A stretch of DNA of 64,000 nt from Pseudalkalibacillus decolorationis (GCF_024609785.1 NZ_JANHJQ010000002.1:124001-188000), one strand, 5' to 3'. Counted from the stretch's first letter, positions 35,883 through 45,273 are shown. A program made the numbers and translations. Notes: generated by a model from the letters alone, not told the origin.

Positions 35883-35985
35883 TTATTTCTGTTTGTTCCG
35901 AAGGGCTTGTAGTAGCTTAATCCCCTGTTCGTCTGATTGTAGGAATTGTTGTGGAACCCAATTATTAATCTCCGAATATTTGGTC
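35883..35985 (-). pseudogene. Vestigial coding fragment after the DinB gene
   Basis: A minus-strand frame without a start codon reads KYSEINNWVPQQ and then QSDEQGIKLLQALRNKQK before TAA at 35883-35885. Its composition is strikingly protein-like and it overlaps the DinB stop in another frame. It could be the remaining tail of a lost gene. No family is recognised. Confidence 0.3.
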
Positions 35986-36423
35986 TAAATGATGATGAGT
36001 ATGTTCCAGATAATCATTCACTAACCATTCAAGGGTTACAGCCCCCTCATCATGTGTTAAACATTGAAGATTCCATTGCTCTTCGTTCAGATCCGTTAAT
36101 AGGTTAGTGATTTGTGTGTTCAACGCTTTCCAAACATCCAAGGTGTCTTTAATAGAATACTCATTTTGGTAATTATGTGCTTGAACCCATAAGTCTTGTT
36201 TATAGCCTACTATTTCAATCGGCTCTTCAGAAATGAGAATTTCAACGAATCTTCTATGGTTTACACTTGCAGAATCACATAAATGCCCTAAAATTTCTTT
36301 TTTAGACCATTTAGACGGTTTAGATTTGTTTTCTACATCTGATAGCGACAAAACATTTTCCGGAACTGTAGATATAAGCATTTCTAATTCAGTAATCAAA
36401 TCAGACAACGAATTCTCCCCCAT
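35965..36423 (-). CDS. DinB/YfiT-family putative metal-dependent hydrolase or thiol transferase (152 aa)
   Basis: A four-helix DinB-type bundle. The metal-binding histidines are H47 in KEILGHLCDSA and the pair in LEHTHHHLDQ near residues 140-147. Such proteins are bacillithiol- or glutathione-type transferases or of unknown role. No strong ribosome-binding site is visible at ATG 36423. It stands alone between two terminators and repeats. Confidence 0.8.
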   Translation of the reverse strand: MGENSLSDLITELEMLISTVPENVLSLSDVENKSKPSKWSKKEILGHLCDSASVNHRRFVEILISEEPIEIVGYKQDLWVQAHNYQNEYSIKDTLDVWKALNTQITNLLTDLNEEQWNLQCLTHDEGAVTLEWLVNDYLEHTHHHLDQIFGD

Positions 36424-36501
36424 CTTTAGATCTTAGTTTCCTCTACGCATTACACAACTATTTAACTTTACATTAGACATTAAACCTTAAAATCCTTTTT
36501 A

Positions 36502-36597
36502 ACACGTTAAGAAAGTATAAAAATACTTTCTATAGTATAAAGCAAGGGCCTTTAGGGACTACGACGATCACCAGCGCTAAGGCTTGGCGCTGGTAAT
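36502..36597 (+). repeat. Dispersed repeat family B, copy 5
   Basis: ACACGTTAAGAAAGTATAAA with the GAAAGTAT/ATACTTTC hairpin, an extra AGCAAGGGCCTTTAGGGA in the middle, and CAGCGCTAAGGCTTGGCGCTGG at the right. The last hairpin is incomplete and there is no T-tract. It abuts the stop of ykuK. Confidence 0.7.
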
Positions 36598-36603
36598 GTT
36601 TCA

Positions 36604-37149
36604 TTACTTTGTATATCGGTTTGCATAACTTGATGCTGCGATCGAATCTGGTTTGATCTTTGCTTCAATACCATGCGCTTCAATACGGGCGACCATTTCA
36701 GCAACAAATTCTCTTGTTTTGTTCCGTTTTTCTTTTCCGATATCAAGGTGACCTTCCATCGTGAAACTGGCACCCTTATATACATGGGGAAGGACAATAT
36801 TAATCAGAGCGGTTTTTTTGGATTCATCAAACAAATAGGCAACTTGTTCAGTTAAAGCGGTCTCAATCGATATTTTTTGATGTAAATTTCGGATTGGTTC
36901 CGGGTAGTTGATTTTTCGAAAACAGGCCCATGCACCTCGTCCCATCCGTTGAACGACGATACCCGTAATAAATTTGGTTTCTGATGGATATACATGAGAA
37001 TCTGTTCCGATCATTAGTCTGTAGTTCCCCATTGGTTCGTTTTTCATAAAAGTCTGTATGTGTTCAATCACATTCTCAAAGGTTAAATGAGCATAGGTTA
37101 AATTTCTAAAAAACATCGTCTGATCTGAAAAGAAGTTGTTTTTCATCAT
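36604..37149 (-). CDS. ykuK: RNase H-like YkuK family protein (181 aa)
   Basis: DUF458/YkuK family with an RNase H-like fold. The conserved MIGTDSHVY (residues about 46-54) carries the acidic start of the putative active site, and the C-terminal KPDSIAASSYANRYT is typical. AAGGAGAT precedes the ATG. It is a single gene. Nuclease activity is not proved for the family. Confidence 0.85.
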   Translation of the reverse strand: MMKNNFFSDQTMFFRNLTYAHLTFENVIEHIQTFMKNEPMGNYRLMIGTDSHVYPSETKFITGIVVQRMGRGAWACFRKINYPEPIRNLHQKISIETALTEQVAYLFDESKKTALINIVLPHVYKGASFTMEGHLDIGKEKRNKTREFVAEMVARIEAHGIEAKIKPDSIAASSYANRYTK

Positions 37150-37372
37150 TCCTATCTCCTTAAAATGAGTAGATATTATACTGAATACGGTCTATCTCAT
37201 TTATAAAATTTGAGATCTTATTACATTCTATTCATTTTTTTAAATGCTAGTGATTGTTTCGAACACTGCCCTCACTTTTAAGAAATCGAGTTAAAAGTTC
37301 CTGATTTATATCCTAATCAGCTTAAGTTTTGGAATTGACAATGCGATAAACAGTGCCATCCAGCTGAGTTTT

Positions 37373-37969
37373 TTACTTTTCATCGGACCTTTCTTCTTTA
37401 CGTTTTCCACCACGGAATACTTTTGCACTACGAACATATTCAACGTCTTTTACATTCATTCGGTAATTGATGACTCTTCCAAGTGCAAAGAAATAATCGG
37501 ATAACCTGTTTAAGAATTTAAGAGGTACGTCAGGCACATTTTCTTCAGACTTCATTAATCCCACCACTAACCGCTCAGCTCGTCTTGTTACGGTTCGAGC
37601 GATATGAATGGATGCTGCTGGTTTCGACCCTCCAGGTAAAATAAATCGCTCCAGTTCGGGTGCTTCGTCGATGAATTCATCTATTTTCTGTTCTAAATAA
37701 GTGATTGAATCTGTTGTTAATTTCATTTCGCGTTTTTTGGAAACGTTGGATAAATCGCCGCCGCAATCGAACAGTTCATGCTGGATTTTTTCAAGGTCAT
37801 CTAACACATCTTCAAATCGTTCAGAATCCAATTCAGTCATAGCTTGTCCAACAAAACAGTTTACTTCATCTACTGTCCCATACGATTCAACACGAACATC
37901 ATCTTTATCTACTCTTCCACCAATTAAACTCGTTTGTCCTTTATCACCAGTACGCGTATAGATTCTCAT
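37373..37969 (-). CDS. yvqK: PduO-type ATP:cob(I)alamin adenosyltransferase (198 aa)
   Basis: Adds the 5'-deoxyadenosyl upper ligand to reduced corrinoids. The N-terminal YTRTGDKGQTSLIGG is the ATP-binding signature; ERFILPGGSKPAASIHIARTVTRRAER in the middle holds the conserved Arg residues. Length is standard. It is the last gene of the B12 operon, nine bases after the CobU-like gene, with GAGGG before the ATG. Confidence 0.92.
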   Translation of the reverse strand: MRIYTRTGDKGQTSLIGGRVDKDDVRVESYGTVDEVNCFVGQAMTELDSERFEDVLDDLEKIQHELFDCGGDLSNVSKKREMKLTTDSITYLEQKIDEFIDEAPELERFILPGGSKPAASIHIARTVTRRAERLVVGLMKSEENVPDVPLKFLNRLSDYFFALGRVINYRMNVKDVEYVRSAKVFRGGKRKEERSDEK

Positions 37970-37978
37970 TTTTTTCCC

Positions 37979-38416
37979 TCACTTTATTTTTTGTTTGATT
38001 CCATACCAAATGACATCGATCTGGTCAGATTTTGAAGCCAAATCTTGATAACACCATCCAGTAACATCTCGCCAGGTTCTATCTTCTTTTTCCAAAGGTA
38101 CAATTCCTTTAGAGGTGTCTGTTCCTATTAGAATTACGTTTCGATTTCCATGCGAATGCTCCCATTGACTCCACTTGATTAATCGATCATTCCATAGGTT
38201 TCTGCATTGCTGGATCGGATAGTTTGTAGTCAATTCCTTGATCCACATTTCAATTCCTTCAAGGACGATGGTTCCTTCTTGTATATGGGTTAAATCATTC
38301 GGAAGGGTTAGGCCGTCGTATGCCGAAATCCAGCTCAAGTTGCTCCTCTCCGTAATGAGTGTTTTTAACACCCACGCTCGTTTTCCGTTAAAAGCACCTC
38401 CTGTAACAAAGTGCAT
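37979..38416 (-). CDS. Short CobU-like protein with altered P-loop (145 aa)
   Basis: The second CobU relative of the operon. The C-terminal half carries GTDTSKGIVP and RTWRDVTGWCYQDLA, equivalent to the NEVGxGIVP and RDxxGxxNQxLA stretches of normal CobU. The P-loop reads GGAFNGKRAW, so the Ser/Thr after GK is missing, and the protein is about 40 residues shorter than CobU. AAGGAGGGG inside the preceding gene sets ATG 38416; the overlap is 52 bases. It may cooperate with the full-length CobU or be regulatory; catalytic ability is doubtful. Confidence 0.75.
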   Translation of the reverse strand: MHFVTGGAFNGKRAWVLKTLITERSNLSWISAYDGLTLPNDLTHIQEGTIVLEGIEMWIKELTTNYPIQQCRNLWNDRLIKWSQWEHSHGNRNVILIGTDTSKGIVPLEKEDRTWRDVTGWCYQDLASKSDQIDVIWYGIKQKIK

Positions 38417-38988
38417 CGCTCGCCCCTCCTTAATGCTTCTTTCTTAAATCGTAGTTCGTACGCTCTTCCATGTGGTACTGGCCATTCCCAGAATGTTTTT
38501 TTGGAAGGGGCATACTTCGATAAAATGTAACGGATTACGCCTCCATGTGTGACAATTGCTGCACTATGAGTGTGAGGTTGTTGTATCAATGAGTGAACAA
38601 CCTTCCCTAACCCATGTTCAATTCGATCCGTGAAGTTCTTAAAGCTTTCTCCCTCAGGTGGTGAATAGGTTACAGGGTTCGAGATCCACTCTTGATATTC
38701 CTTTAATTCCTTCAAATCGGAATATGTCTTCCCTTCCCACTGTCCAAAGTGCATTTCTCTAAGTTCTGGTATGAGTATGGGAGTTGCATTTGGAAAGAGC
38801 AGATTTGAAGTTTGCTTGCAACGTGTTAGGTCGCTGGAAAAATAGCTATTATAGCTTGTATGGAAGGGAGGAATTCGGGTTAGCTCTTCTGAACATAATG
38901 GTGAATCTGTCCATCCACAGTACGCTTTCCGTGTATTATCCTCTGTTACCCCATGACGAAATAATGCAATAACCACAAGCTCATCCAT
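38365..38988 (-). CDS. cobC: Histidine phosphatase, probable alpha-ribazole phosphatase (207 aa)
   Basis: The phosphatase nucleophile is in LFRHGVTEDN (residues 9-18), and the second histidine in IVTHGG. In a B12 operon this family removes the phosphate from alpha-ribazole-5'-phosphate or from adenosylcobalamin-5'-phosphate (CobC). It overlaps cobS upstream by 43 bases and the CobU-like gene downstream by 52. The function is assigned from context plus family. Confidence 0.82.
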   Translation of the reverse strand: MDELVVIALFRHGVTEDNTRKAYCGWTDSPLCSEELTRIPPFHTSYNSYFSSDLTRCKQTSNLLFPNATPILIPELREMHFGQWEGKTYSDLKELKEYQEWISNPVTYSPPEGESFKNFTDRIEHGLGKVVHSLIQQPHTHSAAIVTHGGVIRYILSKYAPSKKTFWEWPVPHGRAYELRFKKEALRRGERCTLLQEVLLTENERGC

Positions 38989-39737
38989 AAAGTCAATTCA
39001 ATCCCTTCTACTGAGGCACCTAACACGTCTCCAGTAATACCACCAAACCACTTCATGCTTTTCATCCGTAAAAAAACAAATCCTACAAGTGCTACTACAA
39101 CCAGCAAGATCGTTGGGATCAGTGTTACCTCATCCAATGTCCAAAGAAGTAATCCAACAACGACTAGGTAAACAGGATAAATCGATAATGCTTTTAGAGT
39201 TACAGCATTTCGAAATAACGAGGCCAGCCCTTCTTTCTTTGCAGGTCTCCCCGTTACGATTAGTAATCCCATCACCCCTTTACTTAAAAAAGGGATGAAA
39301 GTAATAAGTAGGTACGTTATGAACATTGGATCGATAATCACTTCATAGATGAACAGAAACCTTGCACTTAACAATACGAGGACCGAAAGAACACCGAAGG
39401 CACCTGTCCTTGGGTCCTTCATAATTTCTAGACGTTTCTCTATATCGCGATACGAAAAATACGCATCACTTGCATCGATCCAACCGTCTAGATGTATACC
39501 ACCCGTTACAAGGATTGTTGCCAGCCACAACGCGAAAGCAATAGATAAAGACGAAAAGGGAGTCCATTGAACAAGAACATACAAGAGTAAGGAATAAAGA
39601 ATACCTTGCAATAACCCTAGTAATGGGAATGTCTTTATTGCTTTGTCTAGGTGGTTTTTATCCATAGGCAGTTCTATAGGGACTGGAATAATCGTGAAAA
39701 ATTGCAGGTTAATCAAAAATCCTTTAACGTATTTCAT
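38946..39737 (-). CDS. cobS: Adenosylcobinamide-GDP ribazoletransferase (263 aa)
   Basis: CobS joins adenosylcobinamide-GDP and alpha-ribazole in the last step of cobalamin assembly at the membrane. About six membrane helices; FFTIIPVP near the start and GGIHLDGWIDASDAYF (the metal-binding acidic motif, residues about 80-95) are typical. It overlaps the cobQ gene by 14 bases and has GGGGAG before the ATG. Confidence 0.92.
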   Translation of the reverse strand: MKYVKGFLINLQFFTIIPVPIELPMDKNHLDKAIKTFPLLGLLQGILYSLLLYVLVQWTPFSSLSIAFALWLATILVTGGIHLDGWIDASDAYFSYRDIEKRLEIMKDPRTGAFGVLSVLVLLSARFLFIYEVIIDPMFITYLLITFIPFLSKGVMGLLIVTGRPAKKEGLASLFRNAVTLKALSIYPVYLVVVGLLLWTLDEVTLIPTILLVVVALVGFVFLRMKSMKWFGGITGDVLGASVEGIELTLWMSLWLLHYFVMG

Positions 39738-41244
39738 TTGTTGCTGCTCCCCATTGCTCTATTATCTGTTTAAGAAGTTCCCAATTGAGATGTTCTTTTG
39801 ATTGGGTGGCAAGTTGGTCGTAACGATCCTCCTTCAAGTCATTGGCATAGACGACTTCTTTCCGCTCGACTCCTTTCCTGCTTCGGATTCCATTGAGCCA
39901 TTCGTTTCGCCACTCGTCGTTATGAAAGAGGTGATGTAGATACGTACCGATGATTTTTCCTTCGTTGCTGTAGTAGCCCTCCTCCTTCTCACCTTCTAAC
40001 AATAGAAATGGTCGACTTTGTCCAGTGTGGACGGTCCTGCCAAGATGAATTTCGTAGCCTTCAATTAACCGCCTTTTTATTAAATTCGTTTGAGGGTGAT
40101 AGGCACCTTTTACCTGAACCGTTTCTTTTAAAGGTTGAAATGTCGTTTTTGCAGGAATGATCTTTAATCCATCAATATGGCTCGACACTTTTCCTGTATC
40201 GGATCCGGCTTCATCAAAAATCTCGACTCCGAGCATTTGATAGCCTCCACAAAGCCCAACAATACTGCCGCCATCCGTAACGAATTCTTTGATCAATAGG
40301 TCGAGTTGAACATCTTGTAGATGTTGGAGATCGTTTATCGTGCTTTTCGTCCCTGGAATAATCACAGCATCAGGTTTACCAAATTCAGAGGGATGTTTGA
40401 CCCAGCGCACCGAAACGTCTGATTCGAATGAGAATGGTTCGATATCACTATAATTAGAAATAAAAGGAAGATAAATAACGACAATGTCAATTTCTCCTTT
40501 TACTTGATTGTGAATTTGATTTTGTAACGATAACGAGTCTTCACCATCGATCCCATGTTGCTCAATATACGGAAGTACACCAAGGACCGGAATCCCGGTT
40601 TTTTCTTCGAGCCATTGAATCCCGTCCTCGAACAAACTTAAATCACCACGGAATTTATTAATAATCAGCCCCTGTACTCTCTTTCGTTCTTCCGTTGTAA
40701 GTAATTCCAGTGTACCTATCATGCTAGCGAATATACCGCCACGATCAATATCGGCAACTAATACGACAGGAACGTCTGCTAACTCCGCAACCTTCATGTT
40801 TACTAGCTCTCGATCCTTGAGATTAACCTCAACCGGACTCCCTGCACCTTCAATGACAACAACATCGAATTCATTATTAAGGTGTTCAAGTGCTGAGTGA
40901 ATGACGTTAACCCCTTTCTCGTAAAAAGAATCACGGTACCCGCGTCCGGACAATGTTTGTACTGCTTTCCCAAGTAAAACGACTTCCGATTGCTGGTCGG
41001 ATCTCGGTTTCAATAAAATCGGATTCATCCAAACCGTTGCATCCGTTTTTGCGGCTTCTGCTTGTATCCCTTGAGCTCGTCCGATCTCCTCACCCATGAT
41101 CGTGACATATGAATTATTGGACATGTTTTGAGACTTGAATGGCGCAACCTTCGTTCCTTCGTTGGCAAACATTCTACATAATGCGGTTACGATCAGGCTT
41201 TTTCCAACATCAGAAGCAGTTCCTTGTATCATGACACCTTTCAT
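39724..41244 (-). CDS. cobQ: Cobyric acid synthase (506 aa)
   Basis: Glutamine-dependent amidotransferase that amidates four side chains of adenosylcobyrinic acid a,c-diamide. The ATP-binding GTASDVGKS is at residues 8-16, the glutaminase nucleophile Cys is in GLCGGYQMLG near 333, and the His in THLHHLFHN-type end (YLHHLFH) near 430. The ATG overlaps the cobU stop (ATGA). Its presence implies that some upstream corrin-ring genes exist elsewhere, or that partial precursors are used. Confidence 0.93.
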   Translation of the reverse strand: MKGVMIQGTASDVGKSLIVTALCRMFANEGTKVAPFKSQNMSNNSYVTIMGEEIGRAQGIQAEAAKTDATVWMNPILLKPRSDQQSEVVLLGKAVQTLSGRGYRDSFYEKGVNVIHSALEHLNNEFDVVVIEGAGSPVEVNLKDRELVNMKVAELADVPVVLVADIDRGGIFASMIGTLELLTTEERKRVQGLIINKFRGDLSLFEDGIQWLEEKTGIPVLGVLPYIEQHGIDGEDSLSLQNQIHNQVKGEIDIVVIYLPFISNYSDIEPFSFESDVSVRWVKHPSEFGKPDAVIIPGTKSTINDLQHLQDVQLDLLIKEFVTDGGSIVGLCGGYQMLGVEIFDEAGSDTGKVSSHIDGLKIIPAKTTFQPLKETVQVKGAYHPQTNLIKRRLIEGYEIHLGRTVHTGQSRPFLLLEGEKEEGYYSNEGKIIGTYLHHLFHNDEWRNEWLNGIRSRKGVERKEVVYANDLKEDRYDQLATQSKEHLNWELLKQIIEQWGAATNEIR

Positions 41245-41807
41245 TCTTTTGCTCCTTTCATCAAAATTGGTATTCCTGATTCTACAAGATAGGCTTGATC
41301 TGTCTGTTGGACAAGCTGTTGATGTAGCTTCCCTAGCAGTTTTTTATAGGTGTAAACAAGCGCGTTATCCTGAACCGATTCGTTTAATACTTCATTACTG
41401 ACGATAACTAATGTCTGGCAAATATCCTTTAATGAATCGATCTCGTTTATTATTGCTTTTTCCACAGTATCGGGTATTGATTCTGATTCAGTTGAAAAGA
41501 GGTGATTGTTCAAAAGCGTTGTTAAACAATCAAGAAGTATAATGCTCTTTTCCGAAAAGTGCTGGGAATATTTACTGATTTCTCTTGGTTCCTCCCAGGT
41601 CTGCCACTGAATAATGCTCTCTTGTCTTTGTTGTTGATGGTTTTGAATTCGCTTTCGCATCTCGCGATCTGAAGGAACACCAGTGGCGATGTAATGTAGA
41701 TGCGCCCCTGATTTCTTCGCAAGCTGGATGGCGGTTTTTTCAGCAAAGCTGCTTTTCCCGCTTCTTACACCACCCGTTATAAAAATCAAGGACGGCGTTT
41801 CTTCCAT
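41241..41807 (-). CDS. cobU: Adenosylcobinamide kinase/guanylyltransferase (188 aa)
   Basis: CobU phosphorylates and then guanylylates adenosylcobinamide. A normal P-loop ITGGVRSGKS (residues 9-18) and the DCLTTLLNN segment are present, and H in RIQNHQQQR fits the GMP-carrying histidine. The usual NEVGxGIVP motif reads SNEVLNESVQDN, and the RDxxG tail is altered, a clear divergence. It overlaps cobD by 22 bases. A second short CobU-like protein sits later in the operon with the missing motifs. Confidence 0.85.
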   Translation of the reverse strand: MEETPSLIFITGGVRSGKSSFAEKTAIQLAKKSGAHLHYIATGVPSDREMRKRIQNHQQQRQESIIQWQTWEEPREISKYSQHFSEKSIILLDCLTTLLNNHLFSTESESIPDTVEKAIINEIDSLKDICQTLVIVSNEVLNESVQDNALVYTYKKLLGKLHQQLVQQTDQAYLVESGIPILMKGAKE

Positions 41808-42865
41808 TCCTTTATCACCTCCATTAGCTGATTATTATCTGCCGAACTTTTAATTGCAAAACGGAGCCAGCTACCCTTAAGCCCAGGAAAATTAACCGTA
41901 TGCCTTGGAACAATACCTCTTTCTAACAAAAACCGGAAAAGTGGAAGTTGATCCTTGAGACCTGGGTCTTTTAAGAGATAGAAATTGACTCTTGAAGGTG
42001 AAAGAACCAAACCTTCTCTTTGATAAAATGAAAACAATTTTTTCCGTTCATTCGTTATGTATTCTTGTGTATTTCCAATGAACTTTGTATCTTGTAAGCA
42101 TAGATCGGCTGCTGCTAAAGCTATCGAATTGACACTCCAGTGGGGCTGGTAGCTTGATAATTCATCGATAATTGCGGGATGCGCAATCGCATATCCAAGG
42201 CGGAGACCAGGGACCGCAAACATCTTTGTCATCGATCGAATGACAACTAGATTGGAATACTCTTTTACAAATGGAACGATAGAATCATAGGTTTCTGTCA
42301 TGTCATAAAAGGCTTCATCTAATATGAGGTGACACCCTTTTTCCTTACATAGCTTGATTAACCTGACGATCGTCGCTTGGGAATATTGAACACCTGTGGG
42401 ATTATTCGGATTACATAAAAACAGCGCATTCACATCTTGAAGTTGATCAACAAGATCCTCCCCATTTAATTCCCAATTCGGACTGTGCAATTGATGAAAG
42501 ACAATCGAACAATTACTTGTTTTGCACGATTGTTCGTACTCAGAAAAGGTAGGTTGTATAAGTAATACTCGTTTATTTGTAAGCATTCGCGCAACGAGAT
42601 TAATAAGCTCGGCACCACCGTTCCCGATTAGTAAAAAGTTCTTATCGATCTGTTCATGTAGAGAAATTTTCTCCTGCAGAGTACTGGTGTACGGATCAGG
42701 ATAGTCGATTACCTTTTCAAAAAGGCGGAGCCAATTTTCTTTTAATATTTTCGGAGGTCCGAGTGGATTGATATTTGCGCTAAAGTCAATTATCAGGTCT
42801 GGAATGTTGAGATTCATAGCTTTATAAATATAATTGGGATTGGAACCATGTGATGGCCAATTCAA
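41786..42865 (-). CDS. cobD: L-threonine-O-3-phosphate decarboxylase (359 aa)
   Basis: PLP-dependent enzyme of the HisC fold that makes (R)-1-amino-2-propanol O-phosphate, the linker of the nucleotide loop. HGSNPN at the N-terminus, DFSANINPLGPP, LCNPNNPTG, ILDEAFYD and SMTKMFAVPGLRLGY (PLP lysine) are all present. The TTG start at 42865 follows AGGAGG by eight bases and overlaps cbiB by 44 bases. Context separates it from true histidinol-phosphate aminotransferase. Confidence 0.9.
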   Translation of the reverse strand: MNWPSHGSNPNYIYKAMNLNIPDLIIDFSANINPLGPPKILKENWLRLFEKVIDYPDPYTSTLQEKISLHEQIDKNFLLIGNGGAELINLVARMLTNKRVLLIQPTFSEYEQSCKTSNCSIVFHQLHSPNWELNGEDLVDQLQDVNALFLCNPNNPTGVQYSQATIVRLIKLCKEKGCHLILDEAFYDMTETYDSIVPFVKEYSNLVVIRSMTKMFAVPGLRLGYAIAHPAIIDELSSYQPHWSVNSIALAAADLCLQDTKFIGNTQEYITNERKKLFSFYQREGLVLSPSRVNFYLLKDPGLKDQLPLFRFLLERGIVPRHTVNFPGLKGSWLRFAIKSSADNNQLMEVIKEWKKRRP

Positions 42866-43805
42866 TGAGAAAACCTCCTATCCATAATGCTAAAATAAAT
42901 AAAAATGCGGATCGTGCCATAATCATGATTGCATGTAAAATATGATTCCTTTGCAAGGGAACAATCGGTTCACCCATCTTCGCTCTGTTGGAAATCACAC
43001 CGTTGTAATAGTTAATGCCCCCAAGCTGTATGCCTAGTAAAACAGCAACTGCCGCTTCTCCCCAACCACTGTTTGGACTTGGATGCTTTTTAGCATCACG
43101 AAATAATGTTCCCCATGCAGCCCTTCGACTTAGTTGTATAGGTTTTTTGCAGAAAAACATAAGAAAACCGGTCAATCGACTCGGAAGCCAATTTACAAGG
43201 TCATCTAATTTCGCAGAGGCCCAGCCGAACTCTTCATACTTTTCGTTACGATAACCAACCATTGAATCACAAGTGTTAATAGCCCTATAAATGACGGCAA
43301 AAGGCGCTCCTCCGAACAAAGCCCAAAATAATGGTGCAGTAATGCCATCACTCGTATTTTCTGCAACAGTCTCAACTGTACCGCGAGTAATTTCAGCTTC
43401 ATTTAGCTGTTCGGTATCACGTCCAACGATATATGATAGCTTTTTTCTTGCTTCCCTTATATCTCCACTCTGCAATGGCATAAATACTTCTAAAGCAGCC
43501 GTCTTCAAACTTTTTTGTGCGATTGTTGTAGCGATGATCATTCCTTCTACCAAAATCCCGAGTAGCGGATGAACGGAATAGCTTCCCCAGACGATCAGAC
43601 TGACGATTCCACCAACAAGCAGCAAAATATATAAGAGCATTCCGATTCCTTTTTGTTTTCTAAACGGACCCTTATTCCATTTACGTTCTAATATAGCGAT
43701 TAAGTTTCCGATCCATCGAACAGGATGAGGCCAATTAGGCGGATCACCTACGATAAAATCAATTGCATATGCTAAAGTTAAAGAAAATAGATGGTGAATG
43801 ATCAT
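42822..43805 (-). CDS. cbiB: Adenosylcobinamide-phosphate synthase (327 aa)
   Basis: Membrane enzyme that couples cobyric acid to aminopropanol phosphate. Several membrane helices; DFIVGDPPNWPHPVRWIGN near the start, GRDTEQLNE, TVETVAENTSDGITAPLFW and GWGEAAVA are family signatures. ATG 43805 overlaps the preceding stop as ATGA, with AAAAGGA upstream; the longer frame to 43850 is ignored. Confidence 0.93.
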   Translation of the reverse strand: MIIHHLFSLTLAYAIDFIVGDPPNWPHPVRWIGNLIAILERKWNKGPFRKQKGIGMLLYILLLVGGIVSLIVWGSYSVHPLLGILVEGMIIATTIAQKSLKTAALEVFMPLQSGDIREARKKLSYIVGRDTEQLNEAEITRGTVETVAENTSDGITAPLFWALFGGAPFAVIYRAINTCDSMVGYRNEKYEEFGWASAKLDDLVNWLPSRLTGFLMFFCKKPIQLSRRAAWGTLFRDAKKHPSPNSGWGEAAVAVLLGIQLGGINYYNGVISNRAKMGEPIVPLQRNHILHAIMIMARSAFLFILALWIGGFLIELAITWFQSQLYL

Positions 43806-45271
43806 TGTTGTTTCCTTTTGTAGTACTTTACAATCGCTTCGGTTGTACATTCATAAACAGCTTTGCTGATCAGTTTACCTAACGGCGTAATCGTACCTGC
43901 AAATTCAAGCTTCTTTCCTTTTTGAGTAGAAGCTATTAAAATACTGTCTGTTGACGTCCCAGTTGCAAAGGTTCCTGAAATAGAGTCGATTACCTGTTGA
44001 TCATGTAATACCTTTACTTTTGATTCAGTAGCTGTCATAATCCCTTGAATGAACGCTTCCTCAGTCATATCCCCATTGATAAAGATCCATGTATTGATGG
44101 TACCCGGCTGTAGACGATAATCGTGGAGTTCACTATGGGAGGCATCGACAGCATTACCGACGCCAGCTGTGACAACAACGAAGGCAGAAAAACCATTTGA
44201 CTCTATAAAAAGTGAAGAAACATCTTTAAGCATGACGGCAGTCATCATCCCAACAGTGTCTGCGGGTTCAAACCCATTTTCTTTTAGATAATCGGCCATT
44301 TCTGTTCGGTGATTGCTGCAATTATAATTCAGACCAACATGTCGGTTTACGAACGTGTGATGCCATCCAGTTCCTGAACCTATGACACCTGAAGACATCG
44401 TTCTTAACGGTTGAGGGGTTTCGATGACGATATGATCCTCAGAAAGATGTAACATCGATGAATCAATCGTTACTTCCTGTTCCTTTCCGGAGATTTTATC
44501 CGGCAATAGGAGCATTTGGGGTGCGGGAACCTTTGGATGCGGCTGCTTCTGGATCTTTGTACGATAGACGGTTTGTATTCGATCCTCTCGCAACACTTCA
44601 CTTGGTGTATGTTGTACGTTGATAACCCCTTCCTCTAACAAAAGTAATCGATCACAATACAATCCAGCTAAATTCAAATCGTGGAAAATGGATACGACCG
44701 TAAGACCTTTCTCCATAGTCCATTTTTTTAACAAGTCCAATAGTTCTTTTTGAAAAGAAAGGTCGAGGTGATTCGTTGGTTCATCCAATAGTAAAATATC
44801 GGGTTCTTGCGCCAACGCTTGGGCCAAAAAAACACGTTGTCGCTCACCACCGGATAGTTGTTGAATGTCTTTGGAATGAAAGTCCGTAATGCCTGTTTGT
44901 TCCATAACCTTCTGAACGATAGCTTCATCCTCTTCGCTCCACGTTTGAAACCAGCCAGATTGGTGGGCATACCGACCGAGGGAAACAGTTTCTTTCACAC
45001 TGTAGGAAAAGGCTTGAGCGGAATGCTGCGGCAAAACAGCGATGATTTTTGCCAATTGCTTTTGAGAATAGCTGGATAACGGAGATCCATCCACAACGAC
45101 CTCACCATCATTAAAGGGTAAAATACCGCTAACCATTTTAAGTAGAGTTGTTTTACCACTGCCGTTTGGTCCTAGAACCCCAAACATTTCCCCTTTACGT
45201 ACGTTAAAGGAGATGTTTTTTAAGATGGACGTTCCTCCATATCCTCCTGATAGATGTTGTACCTTTAGCAC
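43802..45271 (-). CDS. btuD: BtuD-CbiZ fusion: ABC ATPase with adenosylcobinamide amidohydrolase (489 aa)
   Basis: Residues 1-255 are the ATPase of the corrinoid importer, with Walker A GPNGSGKTT, signature LSGGERQR and Walker B ILLLDEPTNHLD. Residues about 280-489 are a CbiZ domain, which cuts the aminopropanol from adenosylcobinamide to give cobyric acid; GVGNAVDASHS and FATGTSTDSI are conserved there. The GTG start lies two bases after btuC. The fusion couples import to remodelling; such fusions are known from other Bacillus. Confidence 0.9.
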   Translation of the reverse strand: MLKVQHLSGGYGGTSILKNISFNVRKGEMFGVLGPNGSGKTTLLKMVSGILPFNDGEVVVDGSPLSSYSQKQLAKIIAVLPQHSAQAFSYSVKETVSLGRYAHQSGWFQTWSEEDEAIVQKVMEQTGITDFHSKDIQQLSGGERQRVFLAQALAQEPDILLLDEPTNHLDLSFQKELLDLLKKWTMEKGLTVVSIFHDLNLAGLYCDRLLLLEEGVINVQHTPSEVLREDRIQTVYRTKIQKQPHPKVPAPQMLLLPDKISGKEQEVTIDSSMLHLSEDHIVIETPQPLRTMSSGVIGSGTGWHHTFVNRHVGLNYNCSNHRTEMADYLKENGFEPADTVGMMTAVMLKDVSSLFIESNGFSAFVVVTAGVGNAVDASHSELHDYRLQPGTINTWIFINGDMTEEAFIQGIMTATESKVKVLHDQQVIDSISGTFATGTSTDSILIASTQKGKKLEFAGTITPLGKLISKAVYECTTEAIVKYYKRKQQ

Positions 45272-45273
45272 GG

